DNA of 64,000 nucleotides, from positions 434,001 to 498,000 of the forward strand of contig NZ_FMDM01000003.1 of NCBI RefSeq assembly GCF_900090105.1. The letters run 5' to 3'. Positions 32,748-40,695 of this stretch are shown here, in pieces; the first letter of the stretch is position 1; every line of letters begins with the position of its first letter. The stretch is from Micromonospora humi (GTDB lineage Bacteria > Actinomycetota > Actinomycetes > Mycobacteriales > Micromonosporaceae). The translations under genes were made by a program, and so were the position numbers. The notes beneath the pieces are model-generated. The model was given only the letters and a program-made list of their open reading frames with translations, was not told the origin of the DNA and made no database searches.

Positions 32748-33006
32748 GGGGTGATGGTCCATTGACCCGTTACCGATGAAACCTCGGTGAAAGCCTTTCG
32801 GCGCCTTCGGTTCTTACGGGAAGCGTCGGGAATCCGCCACGGCGTGTAACGGTTCGGTCAACCCCGCTTTCCGGGTCTTACGTCACCGCTTGCCGGTGGG
32901 ATAACGTCCCGGCCCAGACCGGCGACGACGGTCTGGTTCGTCCGCCCCCCGCAAGGGCCAATCAGCAGCGGGTGGTTCGGACCATGGACGGAGGAGGGTT
33001 CGGGCC
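32748..33006 (+). promoter_or_regulatory. Upstream region of the liv operon
   Basis: A 259-base gap with no gene. It contains GTTAC-N4-GAAAC (32769-32782) and GTAAC-N6-GTCAAC (32846-32862). The second has the spacing of GlnR-type nitrogen-control boxes and the first does not. The end carries GGAGGAGGG, the ribosome site for the TTG start of livK. Nitrogen control of amino acid uptake would be sensible but is unproven. Confidence 0.35.
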
Positions 33007-34167
33007 TTGAGGCAGAAGCTCGCACGCGTGATCGGCGGGGTCGCCATGCTGGCGCTCGTCGCCGGTGGTACCGCTTGTTCCAGCGGCAGCGACGATGAGG
33101 GTTCCGGGGGCAGCGCCTGCGGGAGCAAGATCGCTTTCTTCGGCGCGTTGACCGGTAGCTCGGCCGCGCTGGGCATCAACGAGAAGAACGGCGTCAAGCT
33201 GGCGGTCGACAAGTACAACAAGGAGAACGCCGACTGCAAGGTGGAGCTCGCCGAGCTCGACTCGCAGGGCAGCCCGGACCAGGCGCCCGGTCTGGCCCAG
33301 AAGGCGATCGACGACACCAAGATCCTCGGTGTCGTGGGTCCGGCCTACTCGGGTGAGTCGGAGGCCGCCGGTCCGCTGTTCAACGAGGCCGGTCTGGTCA
33401 CCATCACCCCCTCCGCGACCAACCCGACGCTGGCCAAGAAGGGTTGGAAGACCTTCTTCCGCGCGGTCGGCAACGACCTGAGCCAGGGCCCCGCCGCCGG
33501 CAGCTACATCAAGAACGTCATCAAGGCCGACCGCGTCTACGTCATCGACGACCAGTCGGCGTACGGCGCCGGCCTGGCCGACGAGGTCAAGAAGGTGCTC
33601 GGCCCGGCGGTCGTCGGCAGCGACAAGGTCCAGGGCGAGGGCAAGCAGACCGAGTTCTCCGGCGTGGTCACCAAGGTCAAGGCCGGCAACGTCAAGGCGG
33701 TCTTCTACGGTGGCTACTACCAGGAGGCCGGCCTGATCCGCAAGCAGCTCACCGCTGCCGGCGTCACCGCCCCGCTGGTCGCCGGTGACGGCGTCAACGA
33801 CGGCGCGTACATCACCTCCGCCGGTGCGGCGGCCGCCGAGGGCACCATCCTCACCTGCCCGTGCCAGCCGTCCACCGAGGCGCGCGGCTCCTTCGCCGCC
33901 GACTACAAGGCGCTGAACGGCGCCGACCCGGGCACCTACAGCGACACCGCGTTCGACGCGGCGAACATCCTGCTGGCGGGCATCAAGGCCGGCAAGACCT
34001 CCCGCGCCGACCTGGTGGAGTTCGTCAAGGGCTACAGCGGCGAGGGCGTGGCCGCCAGCTACAAGTTCGTCGAGGGTGGCGAGCTGGACCCGGCGCAGGT
34101 CAAGGTCTGGGCGTTCAAGGTGCAGGGCGGCAAGGTCGTCCCGGACCAGGAGATCCCGAAGCCCTGA
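33007..34167 (+). CDS. livK: Branched-chain amino acid ABC transporter, substrate-binding lipoprotein
   Basis: A 386-residue extracytoplasmic receptor delivering leucine/isoleucine/valine or related compounds to LivHM. A signal peptide with lipobox AGGTAC gives a membrane-anchored lipoprotein. The type 1 periplasmic-binding fold is recognised from KIAFFGALTGSSAALGINEK, ILGVVGPAYSGESEAAGPLF, LVTITPSATNPTLAKKGW and VYVIDDQSAYGAGLADEVKK. It begins at TTG 33007, set by GGAGGAGGG nine bases upstream. It is the first gene of livKHMGF and is followed by a strong intrinsic terminator before livH, which should make it more abundant than the permease. Confidence 0.96.
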   Translation: MRQKLARVIGGVAMLALVAGGTACSSGSDDEGSGGSACGSKIAFFGALTGSSAALGINEKNGVKLAVDKYNKENADCKVELAELDSQGSPDQAPGLAQKAIDDTKILGVVGPAYSGESEAAGPLFNEAGLVTITPSATNPTLAKKGWKTFFRAVGNDLSQGPAAGSYIKNVIKADRVYVIDDQSAYGAGLADEVKKVLGPAVVGSDKVQGEGKQTEFSGVVTKVKAGNVKAVFYGGYYQEAGLIRKQLTAAGVTAPLVAGDGVNDGAYITSAGAAAAEGTILTCPCQPSTEARGSFAADYKALNGADPGTYSDTAFDAANILLAGIKAGKTSRADLVEFVKGYSGEGVAASYKFVEGGELDPAQVKVWAFKVQGGKVVPDQEIPKP

Positions 34168-34207
34168 TCGTCTGATCGCTGCGACTGGCGATTGAGTTGT
34201 GAATCGC

Positions 34208-34248
34208 GGGTGCGGCCGGGAGCTGGCTCCCGGCCGCACCCCTTTTTT
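34208..34248 (+). terminator. Intrinsic terminator between livK and livH
   Basis: GGGTGCGGCCGGGAGC (34208-34223) pairs perfectly with GCTCCCGGCCGCACCC (34226-34241) and is followed by six T residues (34243-34248). Placed inside the operon, it probably works as a partial terminator giving excess binding-protein mRNA. Confidence 0.88.
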
Positions 34249-34274
34249 CTCTTCAGCGACGGAGCGTCCCTCCC

Positions 34275-35225
34275 TTGAACTTCGACGGACTGTTCTCCAA
34301 CTTCGGGGAACTCACCACGACCGGCCTGACACAGGGTGCGATCTACGCCCTGGTCGCGCTCGGCTACACGCTCGTCTACGGCGTGCTCAGGCTCATCAAC
34401 TTCGCCCACTCCGAGGTGTTCATCGCGGGCGCGTTCGCCGCGATCTGGACCTGGAACGGTTTCGGTCTCGACCAGAACTCCCAGGTCAGCGGCGTCGGCT
34501 CGATCCTGTTCTATCTATTGGTGGCGATGATCGTGGCGGCCATCGCCTCGGCCGGCACCGCGACGGTGATCGAGCGGGTGGCGTACCGGCCGTTGCGCAA
34601 GCGCAACGCGCCACCGCTGGCGTTCCTGATCACCGCCATCGGCGCCTCGATCGCGATCTCCGAGGCGTTCGGCGTCTACACCCGGCGCCTGCCGCAGGGC
34701 GCGCCGTCGCTGGTCAGCTCGAAGCCGCTGTTCCACGTCGCCGGGGTGCCGATCGACAGCATCCAGCTGCTCACCATCGGCGCCGCGCTGGTGATGATGT
34801 TCGCGCTGGACCAGTTCATCAACCGCAGCCGCACCGGCCGCGGCATCCGGGCGGTGGCCCAGGACGCCAACACGGCGGCCCTGATGGGCGTCAACAAGGA
34901 CCGGATCATCCTGATGGTCTTCATCGCCGGCGGCACCATGGCCGGCGTCGCGGGCCTGCTCTACGACGTGCGGATCCAGACGCTCACCTACAGTGTCGGC
35001 TTCCTGCTGGGCCTCAAGGCGTTCACCGCCGCTGTGCTCGGCGGCATCGGCAACCTGCGGGGCGCGTTGATCGGCGGCCTGCTGCTGGGCGTCGTGGAGA
35101 ACTACGCCTCCGGCCTGTTCGGCAGTCAGTGGAAGGACTTCGCCGCGTTCGCGGTGCTGGTCGTGCTGCTGATGTTCCGCCCGACCGGTCTGCTGGGCGA
35201 ATCACTGGGGAGGGCACGCGCATGA
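34275..35225 (+). CDS. livH: Branched-chain amino acid ABC transporter permease LivH
   Basis: A 316-residue inner-membrane permease with about eight TM segments. Family features are GLTQGAIYALVALGYTLVYG, LRLINFAHSEVFIAGAFAA and the ABC-coupling EAA-like loop RAVAQDANTAALMGVNKDRI, followed by AVLGGIGNLRGALIGGLLLG. It starts with TTG 34275 (GGAG about ten bases upstream), the second TTG start in this operon. It lies 26 bases after the intrinsic terminator. The stop overlaps the livM start by four bases (ATGA), which indicates translational coupling. Confidence 0.96.
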   Translation: MNFDGLFSNFGELTTTGLTQGAIYALVALGYTLVYGVLRLINFAHSEVFIAGAFAAIWTWNGFGLDQNSQVSGVGSILFYLLVAMIVAAIASAGTATVIERVAYRPLRKRNAPPLAFLITAIGASIAISEAFGVYTRRLPQGAPSLVSSKPLFHVAGVPIDSIQLLTIGAALVMMFALDQFINRSRTGRGIRAVAQDANTAALMGVNKDRIILMVFIAGGTMAGVAGLLYDVRIQTLTYSVGFLLGLKAFTAAVLGGIGNLRGALIGGLLLGVVENYASGLFGSQWKDFAAFAVLVVLLMFRPTGLLGESLGRARA

Positions 35226-36361
35226 CGACCACCATTGACCCGCCGGAGCGGCGGGAGACGGCGGTGGACAAGCTGCGGAACGGCCGGGCGGCGGTCGCGG
35301 ATCGCTGGCACCACGCCCCGCGCTGGGTGCGCTGGGTGCTGCTGGCCGCGGTCATCGTGTTCTTCTACGCGTTGCCGAACAAGGAGTTCTACCAGTACCT
35401 CGGGCCGATCCCGACGCCCGGGGCGAACTTCACCCAGGTGCTCTTCACCGTCTCGATCTACGTGCTGCTGGCGGTCGGGCTGAACATCGTGGTCGGTTTC
35501 GCCGGCCTGCTCGACCTCGGCTACTTCGGCTTCTTCGCGGTCGGCGCGTACACCGTCGCGGTGCTCACGTCGCCGAGCAGCAACCTCAAGACGCTGTGGC
35601 CGTGGCTGCTGGTGGTGCCGATCGCGATCGCGCTGACCATGGTCTCCGGCGTCATGCTCGGCACGCCGACGCTGCGCCTGCGCGGCGACTACCTGGCACT
35701 GGTGACGCTCGGCTTCGCCGAGATGATCCGGATCGCGGCGGTCAGCTCGACGTTCCTCAAGGGGCAGCGGGGCTTCAGCGAGATCCCGCACCCGCCCGGC
35801 AAGTACGCCGACGGGCGGCCGTTCTTCGGCGTGCTCGACGCCCGCCCCTACTACTGGCTGGTGCTCACCCTGATCATCCTGGTGGTGATCGGGGTACGGA
35901 ACCTGACCCACAGCCGGGTCGGGCGGGCCTGGATCTCGATCCGGGAGGACGAGGACGCCGCCCAGCTGATGGGCGTGCCCACGTTCAAGTTCAAGCTGTG
36001 GGCGTTCGCCTCCGGCGCGGCGATCGCCGGCCTGGCCGGCGCGCTCTTCGCCGGCAAGCAGAACTTCGTCAACTCGCAGAACTTCGAGCTGCTCAACTCG
36101 ATCATCATCCTGGCCGCGGTCATCTTCGGCGGCTCCGGCAACATCGTCGGCGCGATCGTCGGCGGCGGCCTGGTGGCGTACATGATCGAGCGGTTCCGCG
36201 GCATCGAGCTGTTCGGCATCGAGCTGTACGAGTACCGGTTCCTCTTCTTCGGCCTGGTGCTCGTGATCATGATGATCTTCCGGCCGCAGGGCCTGATCCC
36301 GAACCGGCGACGAGCGGCGGAGTTCAAGGACCGCCGCAAGGAGGTGATCGTCGGTGAGTGA
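35222..36361 (+). CDS. livM: Branched-chain amino acid ABC transporter permease LivM
   Basis: A 379-residue inner-membrane permease that pairs with LivH. A soluble N-terminal extension of about 35 residues precedes roughly nine TM segments. Motifs include GLNIVVGFAGLLDLGYFGFF, TLRLRGDYLALVTLGFAEMI, the coupling loop SIREDEDAAQLMGVPTFKFK and IFGGSGNIVGAIVGGGLVAY, ending IMMIFRPQGLIP. ATG 35222 overlaps the livH stop. The 3' end overlaps livG by eight bases. Confidence 0.96.
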   Translation: MTTTIDPPERRETAVDKLRNGRAAVADRWHHAPRWVRWVLLAAVIVFFYALPNKEFYQYLGPIPTPGANFTQVLFTVSIYVLLAVGLNIVVGFAGLLDLGYFGFFAVGAYTVAVLTSPSSNLKTLWPWLLVVPIAIALTMVSGVMLGTPTLRLRGDYLALVTLGFAEMIRIAAVSSTFLKGQRGFSEIPHPPGKYADGRPFFGVLDARPYYWLVLTLIILVVIGVRNLTHSRVGRAWISIREDEDAAQLMGVPTFKFKLWAFASGAAIAGLAGALFAGKQNFVNSQNFELLNSIIILAAVIFGGSGNIVGAIVGGGLVAYMIERFRGIELFGIELYEYRFLFFGLVLVIMMIFRPQGLIPNRRRAAEFKDRRKEVIVGE

Positions 36362-37199
36362 CACCGAACAGACCCCGGCCGTTCCGGCCCAGGCCGCGGC
36401 GCCCGCGGTCGAGACGGTACGCGAGCGGGAGCCGCTGCTCGAGGTCGACCACGTCACGCTGCGCTTCGGCGGCGTGGTGGCCCTCAACGACGTGGACTTC
36501 ACCCTCTACAAGGGCGAGATCCTCGGGCTGATCGGGCCCAACGGCGCGGGCAAGACCACCTGCTTCAACGCGATGACCGGCATCTACCAGCCCACCGAGG
36601 GGCAGATCCGGTTCCGGGGCGAGAAGATCAGCGGCAAGAAGCGCCACCAGATCACCCGGATGGGCATGGCCCGCACGTTCCAGAACATCCGGCTCTTCCC
36701 GGAGATGACCGCGCTGGAGAACGTCCAGGTCGGCGCGGACGCGCACCACAAGACCAGCGTGATCTCCGCGCTGCTGCGGCTGCCGCGGCACTGGAAGGAG
36801 GAGCGCGAGGGGCGGGAGAAGGCCGAGCGCCTGCTGGAGTTCGTCGGCATCCGCAAGCGGATGCACGAGTTCGCCCGCAACCTGTCCTACGGCGAGCAGC
36901 GGCGCCTGGAGATCGCCCGCGCGCTCGCCACCGACCCGGTGCTGCTCTGCCTGGACGAGCCGGCCGCCGGCTTCAACCCGGCGGAGAAGGAGGAACTGCT
37001 CCAGCTCATCCGGCAGATCCGGGACCAGGGTGTGACGGTGCTGCTGATCGAGCACGACATGCGCCTGGTGATGGGCGTGACCGACCGGATCGTGGTCCTG
37101 GAGTTCGGAAAGAAGATCGCCGAGGGGCTGCCCGCCGAGGTGCGGGACAACCCGAAGGTGGTCGCGGCGTACCTGGGGGTGCCGGACGATGCTGCTTGA
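36354..37199 (+). CDS. livG: Branched-chain amino acid ABC transporter ATPase LivG
   Basis: A 281-residue cytoplasmic ATPase. An extra Ala/Pro-rich leader of about 25 residues precedes the fold. Walker A is GPNGAGKTT, the Q-loop is ARTFQNIRLFPEMTALENV, the signature is LSYGEQRRLEIARALA, and Walker B is LLCLDEPAAGFNPAE with the switch His in LIEHDM. This signature and the C-terminal VAAYLG end are typical of LivG. GTG 36354 overlaps livM and the stop overlaps livF, so all five genes form one transcript. Confidence 0.96.
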   Translation: MSDTEQTPAVPAQAAAPAVETVREREPLLEVDHVTLRFGGVVALNDVDFTLYKGEILGLIGPNGAGKTTCFNAMTGIYQPTEGQIRFRGEKISGKKRHQITRMGMARTFQNIRLFPEMTALENVQVGADAHHKTSVISALLRLPRHWKEEREGREKAERLLEFVGIRKRMHEFARNLSYGEQRRLEIARALATDPVLLCLDEPAAGFNPAEKEELLQLIRQIRDQGVTVLLIEHDMRLVMGVTDRIVVLEFGKKIAEGLPAEVRDNPKVVAAYLGVPDDAA

Positions 37200-37899
37200 G
37201 ATCGAGGACGTGAGCCTGCTCTACGGGCGGATCCAGGCGCTGCACGGCATCAGCCTGACCGTGGACGAGGGCGAGATCGTCGCGCTGATCGGCGCGAACG
37301 GCGCCGGCAAGTCCACCACCATGCGGGCGATCTCCGGCATCCGGCCGGTCGCCACCGGCAGCATCAAGTTCGCCGGTGAGGACATCACCAAGCTCCGCGC
37401 CGACCTGCGGGTGCGGCGCGGGCTGTGCCAGGCGCCCGAGGGCCGGGGCATCTTCCCCGGCATGTCGGTGCTGGAGAACCTCGACATGGGCGCGTACACC
37501 CGGCGGGACAAGGCCGGCATCGCGCAGGACCTGGCGCGGGTGCTGGACCTGTTCCCGCGGCTGGCCGAGCGGCGCAAGCAGGCCGGCGGCACGCTCTCCG
37601 GCGGCGAGCAGCAGATGCTCGCGGTCGGCCGGGCGCTGATGAGCCGGCCGAAGCTGCTGCTGCTCGACGAGCCGTCGATGGGTCTCGCGCCGATGCTGAT
37701 CCAGCAGATCTTCACCATCATCACGGAGATCAACCAGCAGGGCACCACGGTCCTGCTGGTGGAGCAGAACGCCCAGCAGGCCCTGGCCCGCGCGCACCGG
37801 GCGTACGTGCTGGAGACCGGCCGGATCGTCAAGAGCGGCACCGGCGCCGAGCTGCTGCACGACCCGTCGGTCAAAGAGGCCTACCTCGGCGTGGCCTGA
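37189..37899 (+). CDS. livF: Branched-chain amino acid ABC transporter ATPase LivF
   Basis: A 236-residue ATPase that forms the heterodimer with LivG. Walker A is GANGAGKST, followed by CQAPEGRGIFPGMSVLENLD typical of LivF. The signature is LSGGEQQMLAVGRALM, Walker B is LLLDEPSMGLAPMLI and the switch segment is LLVEQNAQQAL (Gln in place of His, usual in LivF). It starts inside the end of livG. A separate polar amino acid transporter begins 30 bases after its stop on the same strand. Confidence 0.96.
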   Translation: MLLEIEDVSLLYGRIQALHGISLTVDEGEIVALIGANGAGKSTTMRAISGIRPVATGSIKFAGEDITKLRADLRVRRGLCQAPEGRGIFPGMSVLENLDMGAYTRRDKAGIAQDLARVLDLFPRLAERRKQAGGTLSGGEQQMLAVGRALMSRPKLLLLDEPSMGLAPMLIQQIFTIITEINQQGTTVLLVEQNAQQALARAHRAYVLETGRIVKSGTGAELLHDPSVKEAYLGVA

Positions 37900-37929
37900 C
37901 CGACGCCCCCCTCGCAAAAGGAGTACCCC

Positions 37930-38835
37930 ATGGTCCACCCCAACCCCGGCCGGCGGGCGGCGCTCGGCGTCGCCGGCGCGGCCGTCCTCCTGCTCTCCCT
38001 CGCCGCCTGCGGCGAGGAGGAGGGCACCGAGCAGCCCGGCGGCGGTCCCAGCGTCGCGTCGTCGGTGGACGCCGCGCTGGCCGCGAAGGTCCCGGACGCG
38101 ATCAAGTCCGACGGCAAGATCGTGGTCGGCACCGACTCCACGTACGCCCCGGCGGAGTTCCTGGACAGCGACGGCAAGACGGTCATCGGCTTCGACGTGG
38201 AGCTGTTCACCGCCGTGGCGGCCAAGCTCGGCCTCAAGGCGGAGTTCGTCTCGGCGCCGTTCGGCGACATCATCACCGGCGTCAACTCGGGCAAGTACGA
38301 GGTCGGCGTCTCGTCGTTCACCATCAACGACGAGCGCAAGGGCCAGGCCAACATGGTCAGCTACTTCCAGGTCGGCACCCAGTGGGTGACCAAGAAGGGC
38401 AACCCGGCCGGGATCGCGCTGGACAACGCCTGCGGCAAGAAGATCGCGGTGCAGAAGGACACGGTCCAGGTCGAGGACATCCAGAAGCGGTCCAAGACGT
38501 GCACCGACGCGGGCAAGCCGGCGATCGGCATCGACCAGTTCCCGGGCCAGGACGCCGCCACCGCGGCGGTCGTCTCCGGCAAGGACGACGCGATGCTCGC
38601 CGACTACCCGGTCGGGGTGTACGCGGTGACCCAGTCCAACGACGCCCTGGAACTGCTGGACAAGCAGTACGAGGCGGCCCCGTACGGCTACGTGGTGGCC
38701 AAGGACCAGGCGCAGTTCGCCGAGGCGGTGCGCGACGCCGCCAAGGCGCTGGTCACCGACGGCTCCTACAAGCAGGTGCTGGACAAGTGGAAGGTGGGGG
38801 ACGGCGCGATCACGGATCCCGCGATCAACCCGTGA
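37930..38835 (+). CDS. Polar amino acid ABC transporter, substrate-binding lipoprotein (family 3)
   Basis: A 301-residue lipoprotein with lipobox LSLAAC (Cys near 27). The family 3 solute-binding fold shows as KIVVGTDSTYAPAEFLDSDG, VIGFDVELFTAVAAKLGLKA, FGDIITGVNSGKYEVGVSSF then TINDERK, and DDAMLADYPVGVYAV. The ligand-contacting Arg of the family is expected in the TINDERK stretch. It resembles glutamate/glutamine or histidine binders (GluB/GlnH); the substrate is not settled. It has its own AAAAGGAG ribosome site and opens a three-gene operon that lies only 30 bases after livF, so it may be read through from liv. Confidence 0.93.
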   Translation: MVHPNPGRRAALGVAGAAVLLLSLAACGEEEGTEQPGGGPSVASSVDAALAAKVPDAIKSDGKIVVGTDSTYAPAEFLDSDGKTVIGFDVELFTAVAAKLGLKAEFVSAPFGDIITGVNSGKYEVGVSSFTINDERKGQANMVSYFQVGTQWVTKKGNPAGIALDNACGKKIAVQKDTVQVEDIQKRSKTCTDAGKPAIGIDQFPGQDAATAAVVSGKDDAMLADYPVGVYAVTQSNDALELLDKQYEAAPYGYVVAKDQAQFAEAVRDAAKALVTDGSYKQVLDKWKVGDGAITDPAINP

Positions 38836-38839
38836 CGAC

Positions 38840-39817
38840 ATGACCACCGAGGAAGCAACAACCGCGCGGGCACGGCCGGAACCGATCAAGGCCGTGCCCG
38901 TGCGGCACCCGGGACGATGGGTCGCGGTGGCGGTGCTCGCCGTGCTGGCCGCGATGTTCGTCCATCTGTTGGTGACCAACGAGGCCTTCAACTGGTCCTT
39001 CATGGTCGACAAGATGTTCCGGCCGCCGATCATCGAGGGCCTGGTACGCGGCACCGTGCTGATCACGGTCAGCGCGATGCTGATCGGCGTCACGCTCGGC
39101 GTGGTGATCGCGGTGATGCGGCTCTCCGACAACCCGATCCTGCGCGGCGTGGCCTGGCTCTACACCTGGTTCTTCCGGGCCGTGCCGCGGCTGGTGCTGC
39201 TCGCCGTGTTCGGCAACATCGGCATCCTGTGGAGTCGGGTCGAGTTCGGCGTGCCGTTCGACACCCAGCTCGGCCAGCTGTTCGGCATCGACAACCTGCA
39301 ACTGCGGTTGTTCGGGTTCTCCTCCCGCGACCTCCTCACCGGCTTCATGGCGGGCCTGCTCGGGCTCGCGCTCTCCGAGGCCGCGTACATGGCGGAGATC
39401 GTCCGGGCCGGCATCCAGTCGGTCGACGAGGGGCAGACCGAGGCGGCCCAGGCGCTCGGCCTGAGCCGGGGCCAGTTGCTGCGCCGGGTGGTGCTGCCGC
39501 AGGCCATGCGGGTGATCATCCCGCCGACCGGCAACGAGACCATCGCGATGCTCAAGGACACCTCGCTGCTGCTCTACGTGCCGGTGAGCGTGGAGCTGTT
39601 CTTCCAGCTCGACGCGGTCGGCAAGCGGACGTTCCAGATCTTCCCGATGTACGTCGCGGCCTGCCTCTGGTACCTGTTCCTGACCAGCATCCTGCTGGTC
39701 GGGCAGTATTTCCTGGAGCGCCACTTCGGCAAGGGCTACGGCGCGAGCGGGCGGGCCAGGATGAAGCTGCGGGGGATGACGGCCGAGGCCGGCGGGGCCG
39801 CGGGGGTGGCGAAGTGA
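38840..39817 (+). CDS. Polar amino acid ABC transporter permease (HisMQ type)
   Basis: A 325-residue permease. A cytoplasmic N-terminus of about 27 residues precedes an extra TM helix. The His/Glu/Gln/Arg/opine permease core then has [40 protein letters not shown] and the ABC-binding EAA loop [20 protein letters not shown]. It also has [20 protein letters not shown] and [14 protein letters not shown] single permease gene implies a homodimer. It starts four bases after the binding-protein stop, and its TGA overlaps the GTG of the ATPase gene. Confidence 0.94.
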   Translation: MTTEEATTARARPEPIKAVPVRHPGRWVAVAVLAVLAAMFVHLLVTNEAFNWSFMVDKMFRPPIIEGLVRGTVLITVSAMLIGVTLGVVIAVMRLSDNPILRGVAWLYTWFFRAVPRLVLLAVFGNIGILWSRVEFGVPFDTQLGQLFGIDNLQLRLFGFSSRDLLTGFMAGLLGLALSEAAYMAEIVRAGIQSVDEGQTEAAQALGLSRGQLLRRVVLPQAMRVIIPPTGNETIAMLKDTSLLLYVPVSVELFFQLDAVGKRTFQIFPMYVAACLWYLFLTSILLVGQYFLERHFGKGYGASGRARMKLRGMTAEAGGAAGVAK

Positions 39818-40623
39818 CCGAGCTGATCGTGCCCACGCAGGCCACCGCGCCGACGGCGGAGTCCGGCCTGATGGTGCGGGCCGAGCAGGTGCACAAGTCG
39901 TTCGGGCCGCTGGAGGTGCTCAAGGGCATCGACCTGGAGGTCCGCTCCGGCGAGGTGTGCTGCCTGCTCGGGCCCTCCGGTTCCGGCAAGTCGACGTTCC
40001 TGCGCTGCATCAACCACCTGGAGAAGATCGACGCCGGCCGGATCTGGGTGGACGGCGACCTGATCGGCTACCGGGAGCGCGGCGGCAAGCTGCACGAGAT
40101 GCGGGACAAGGAGGTGGCCGCGCAGCGCCAGGCGATCGGCATGGTGTTCCAGCGGTTCAACCTCTTCCCGCACATGACCGTGCTGGGCAACGTCGTCGAG
40201 GCGCCGGTGCTGCTGCGCCGGTCGAAGAAGGCGGAGGCCCGGGAGCGGGCCGCGGAGCTGCTGGAGCGGGTGGGGCTGGGCGACAAGCTCGGCGCGTACC
40301 CGGGCCAGCTCTCCGGCGGTCAGCAGCAGCGGGTGGCGATCGCCCGGGCGCTGGCCATGCGGCCGAAGCTGATGCTCTTCGACGAGCCGACCAGCGCGCT
40401 CGACCCGGAGTTGGTGGGCGAGGTGCTGGACACGATGAAGGACCTGGCCCGCGACGGCATGACGATGATCGTGGTGACCCACGAGATCGGTTTCGCCCGG
40501 GAGGTCGGCGACCACCTGGTCTTCATGGACGGCGGCGTGGTGGTCGAGCAGGGCGACCCGCGCGAGGTGATCGCGGCCCCGCGGCACGAGCGGACCAAGG
40601 CGTTCCTGGCCAAGGTGCTCTGA
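39814..40623 (+). CDS. Polar amino acid ABC transporter ATPase (GlnQ/HisP type)
   Basis: A 269-residue ATPase energising the amino acid importer. Walker A is GPSGSGKST, the Q-loop is [18 protein letters not shown], the signature is [17 protein letters not shown], Walker B is [16 protein letters not shown] and the switch is [12 protein letters not shown]. These match the GlnQ/HisP subfamily. GTG 39814 overlaps the permease stop (GTGA), giving translational coupling. A long hairpin immediately after the stop ends the operon. Confidence 0.95.
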   Translation: MTELIVPTQATAPTAESGLMVRAEQVHKSFGPLEVLKGIDLEVRSGEVCCLLGPSGSGKSTFLRCINHLEKIDAGRIWVDGDLIGYRERGGKLHEMRDKEVAAQRQAIGMVFQRFNLFPHMTVLGNVVEAPVLLRRSKKAEARERAAELLERVGLGDKLGAYPGQLSGGQQQRVAIARALAMRPKLMLFDEPTSALDPELVGEVLDTMKDLARDGMTMIVVTHEIGFAREVGDHLVFMDGGVVVEQGDPREVIAAPRHERTKAFLAKVL

Positions 40624-40624
40624 C

Positions 40625-40664
40625 CTCGGCCTCCGGTGCGCCACGCGCCGCACCGGAGGCCGAG
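40625..40664 (+). terminator. Hairpin at the end of the amino acid ABC operon
   Basis: CTCGGCCTCCGGTGCG (40625-40640) pairs perfectly with CGCACCGGAGGCCGAG (40649-40664) around an eight-base loop. It separates the ABC operon from the polA promoter; there is no U tract. Confidence 0.75.
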
Positions 40665-40682
40665 CTTGTCGGGCGTACGGAC

Positions 40683-40688
40683 TAGAGT
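40683..40688 (+). promoter_or_regulatory. -10 element (TAGAGT) of polA, leaderless
   Basis: TAGAGT ends seven bases before the GTG of polA and no ribosome site lies between, so the mRNA probably begins at the start codon. Confidence 0.5.
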
Positions 40689-40695
40689 CGCTGCC

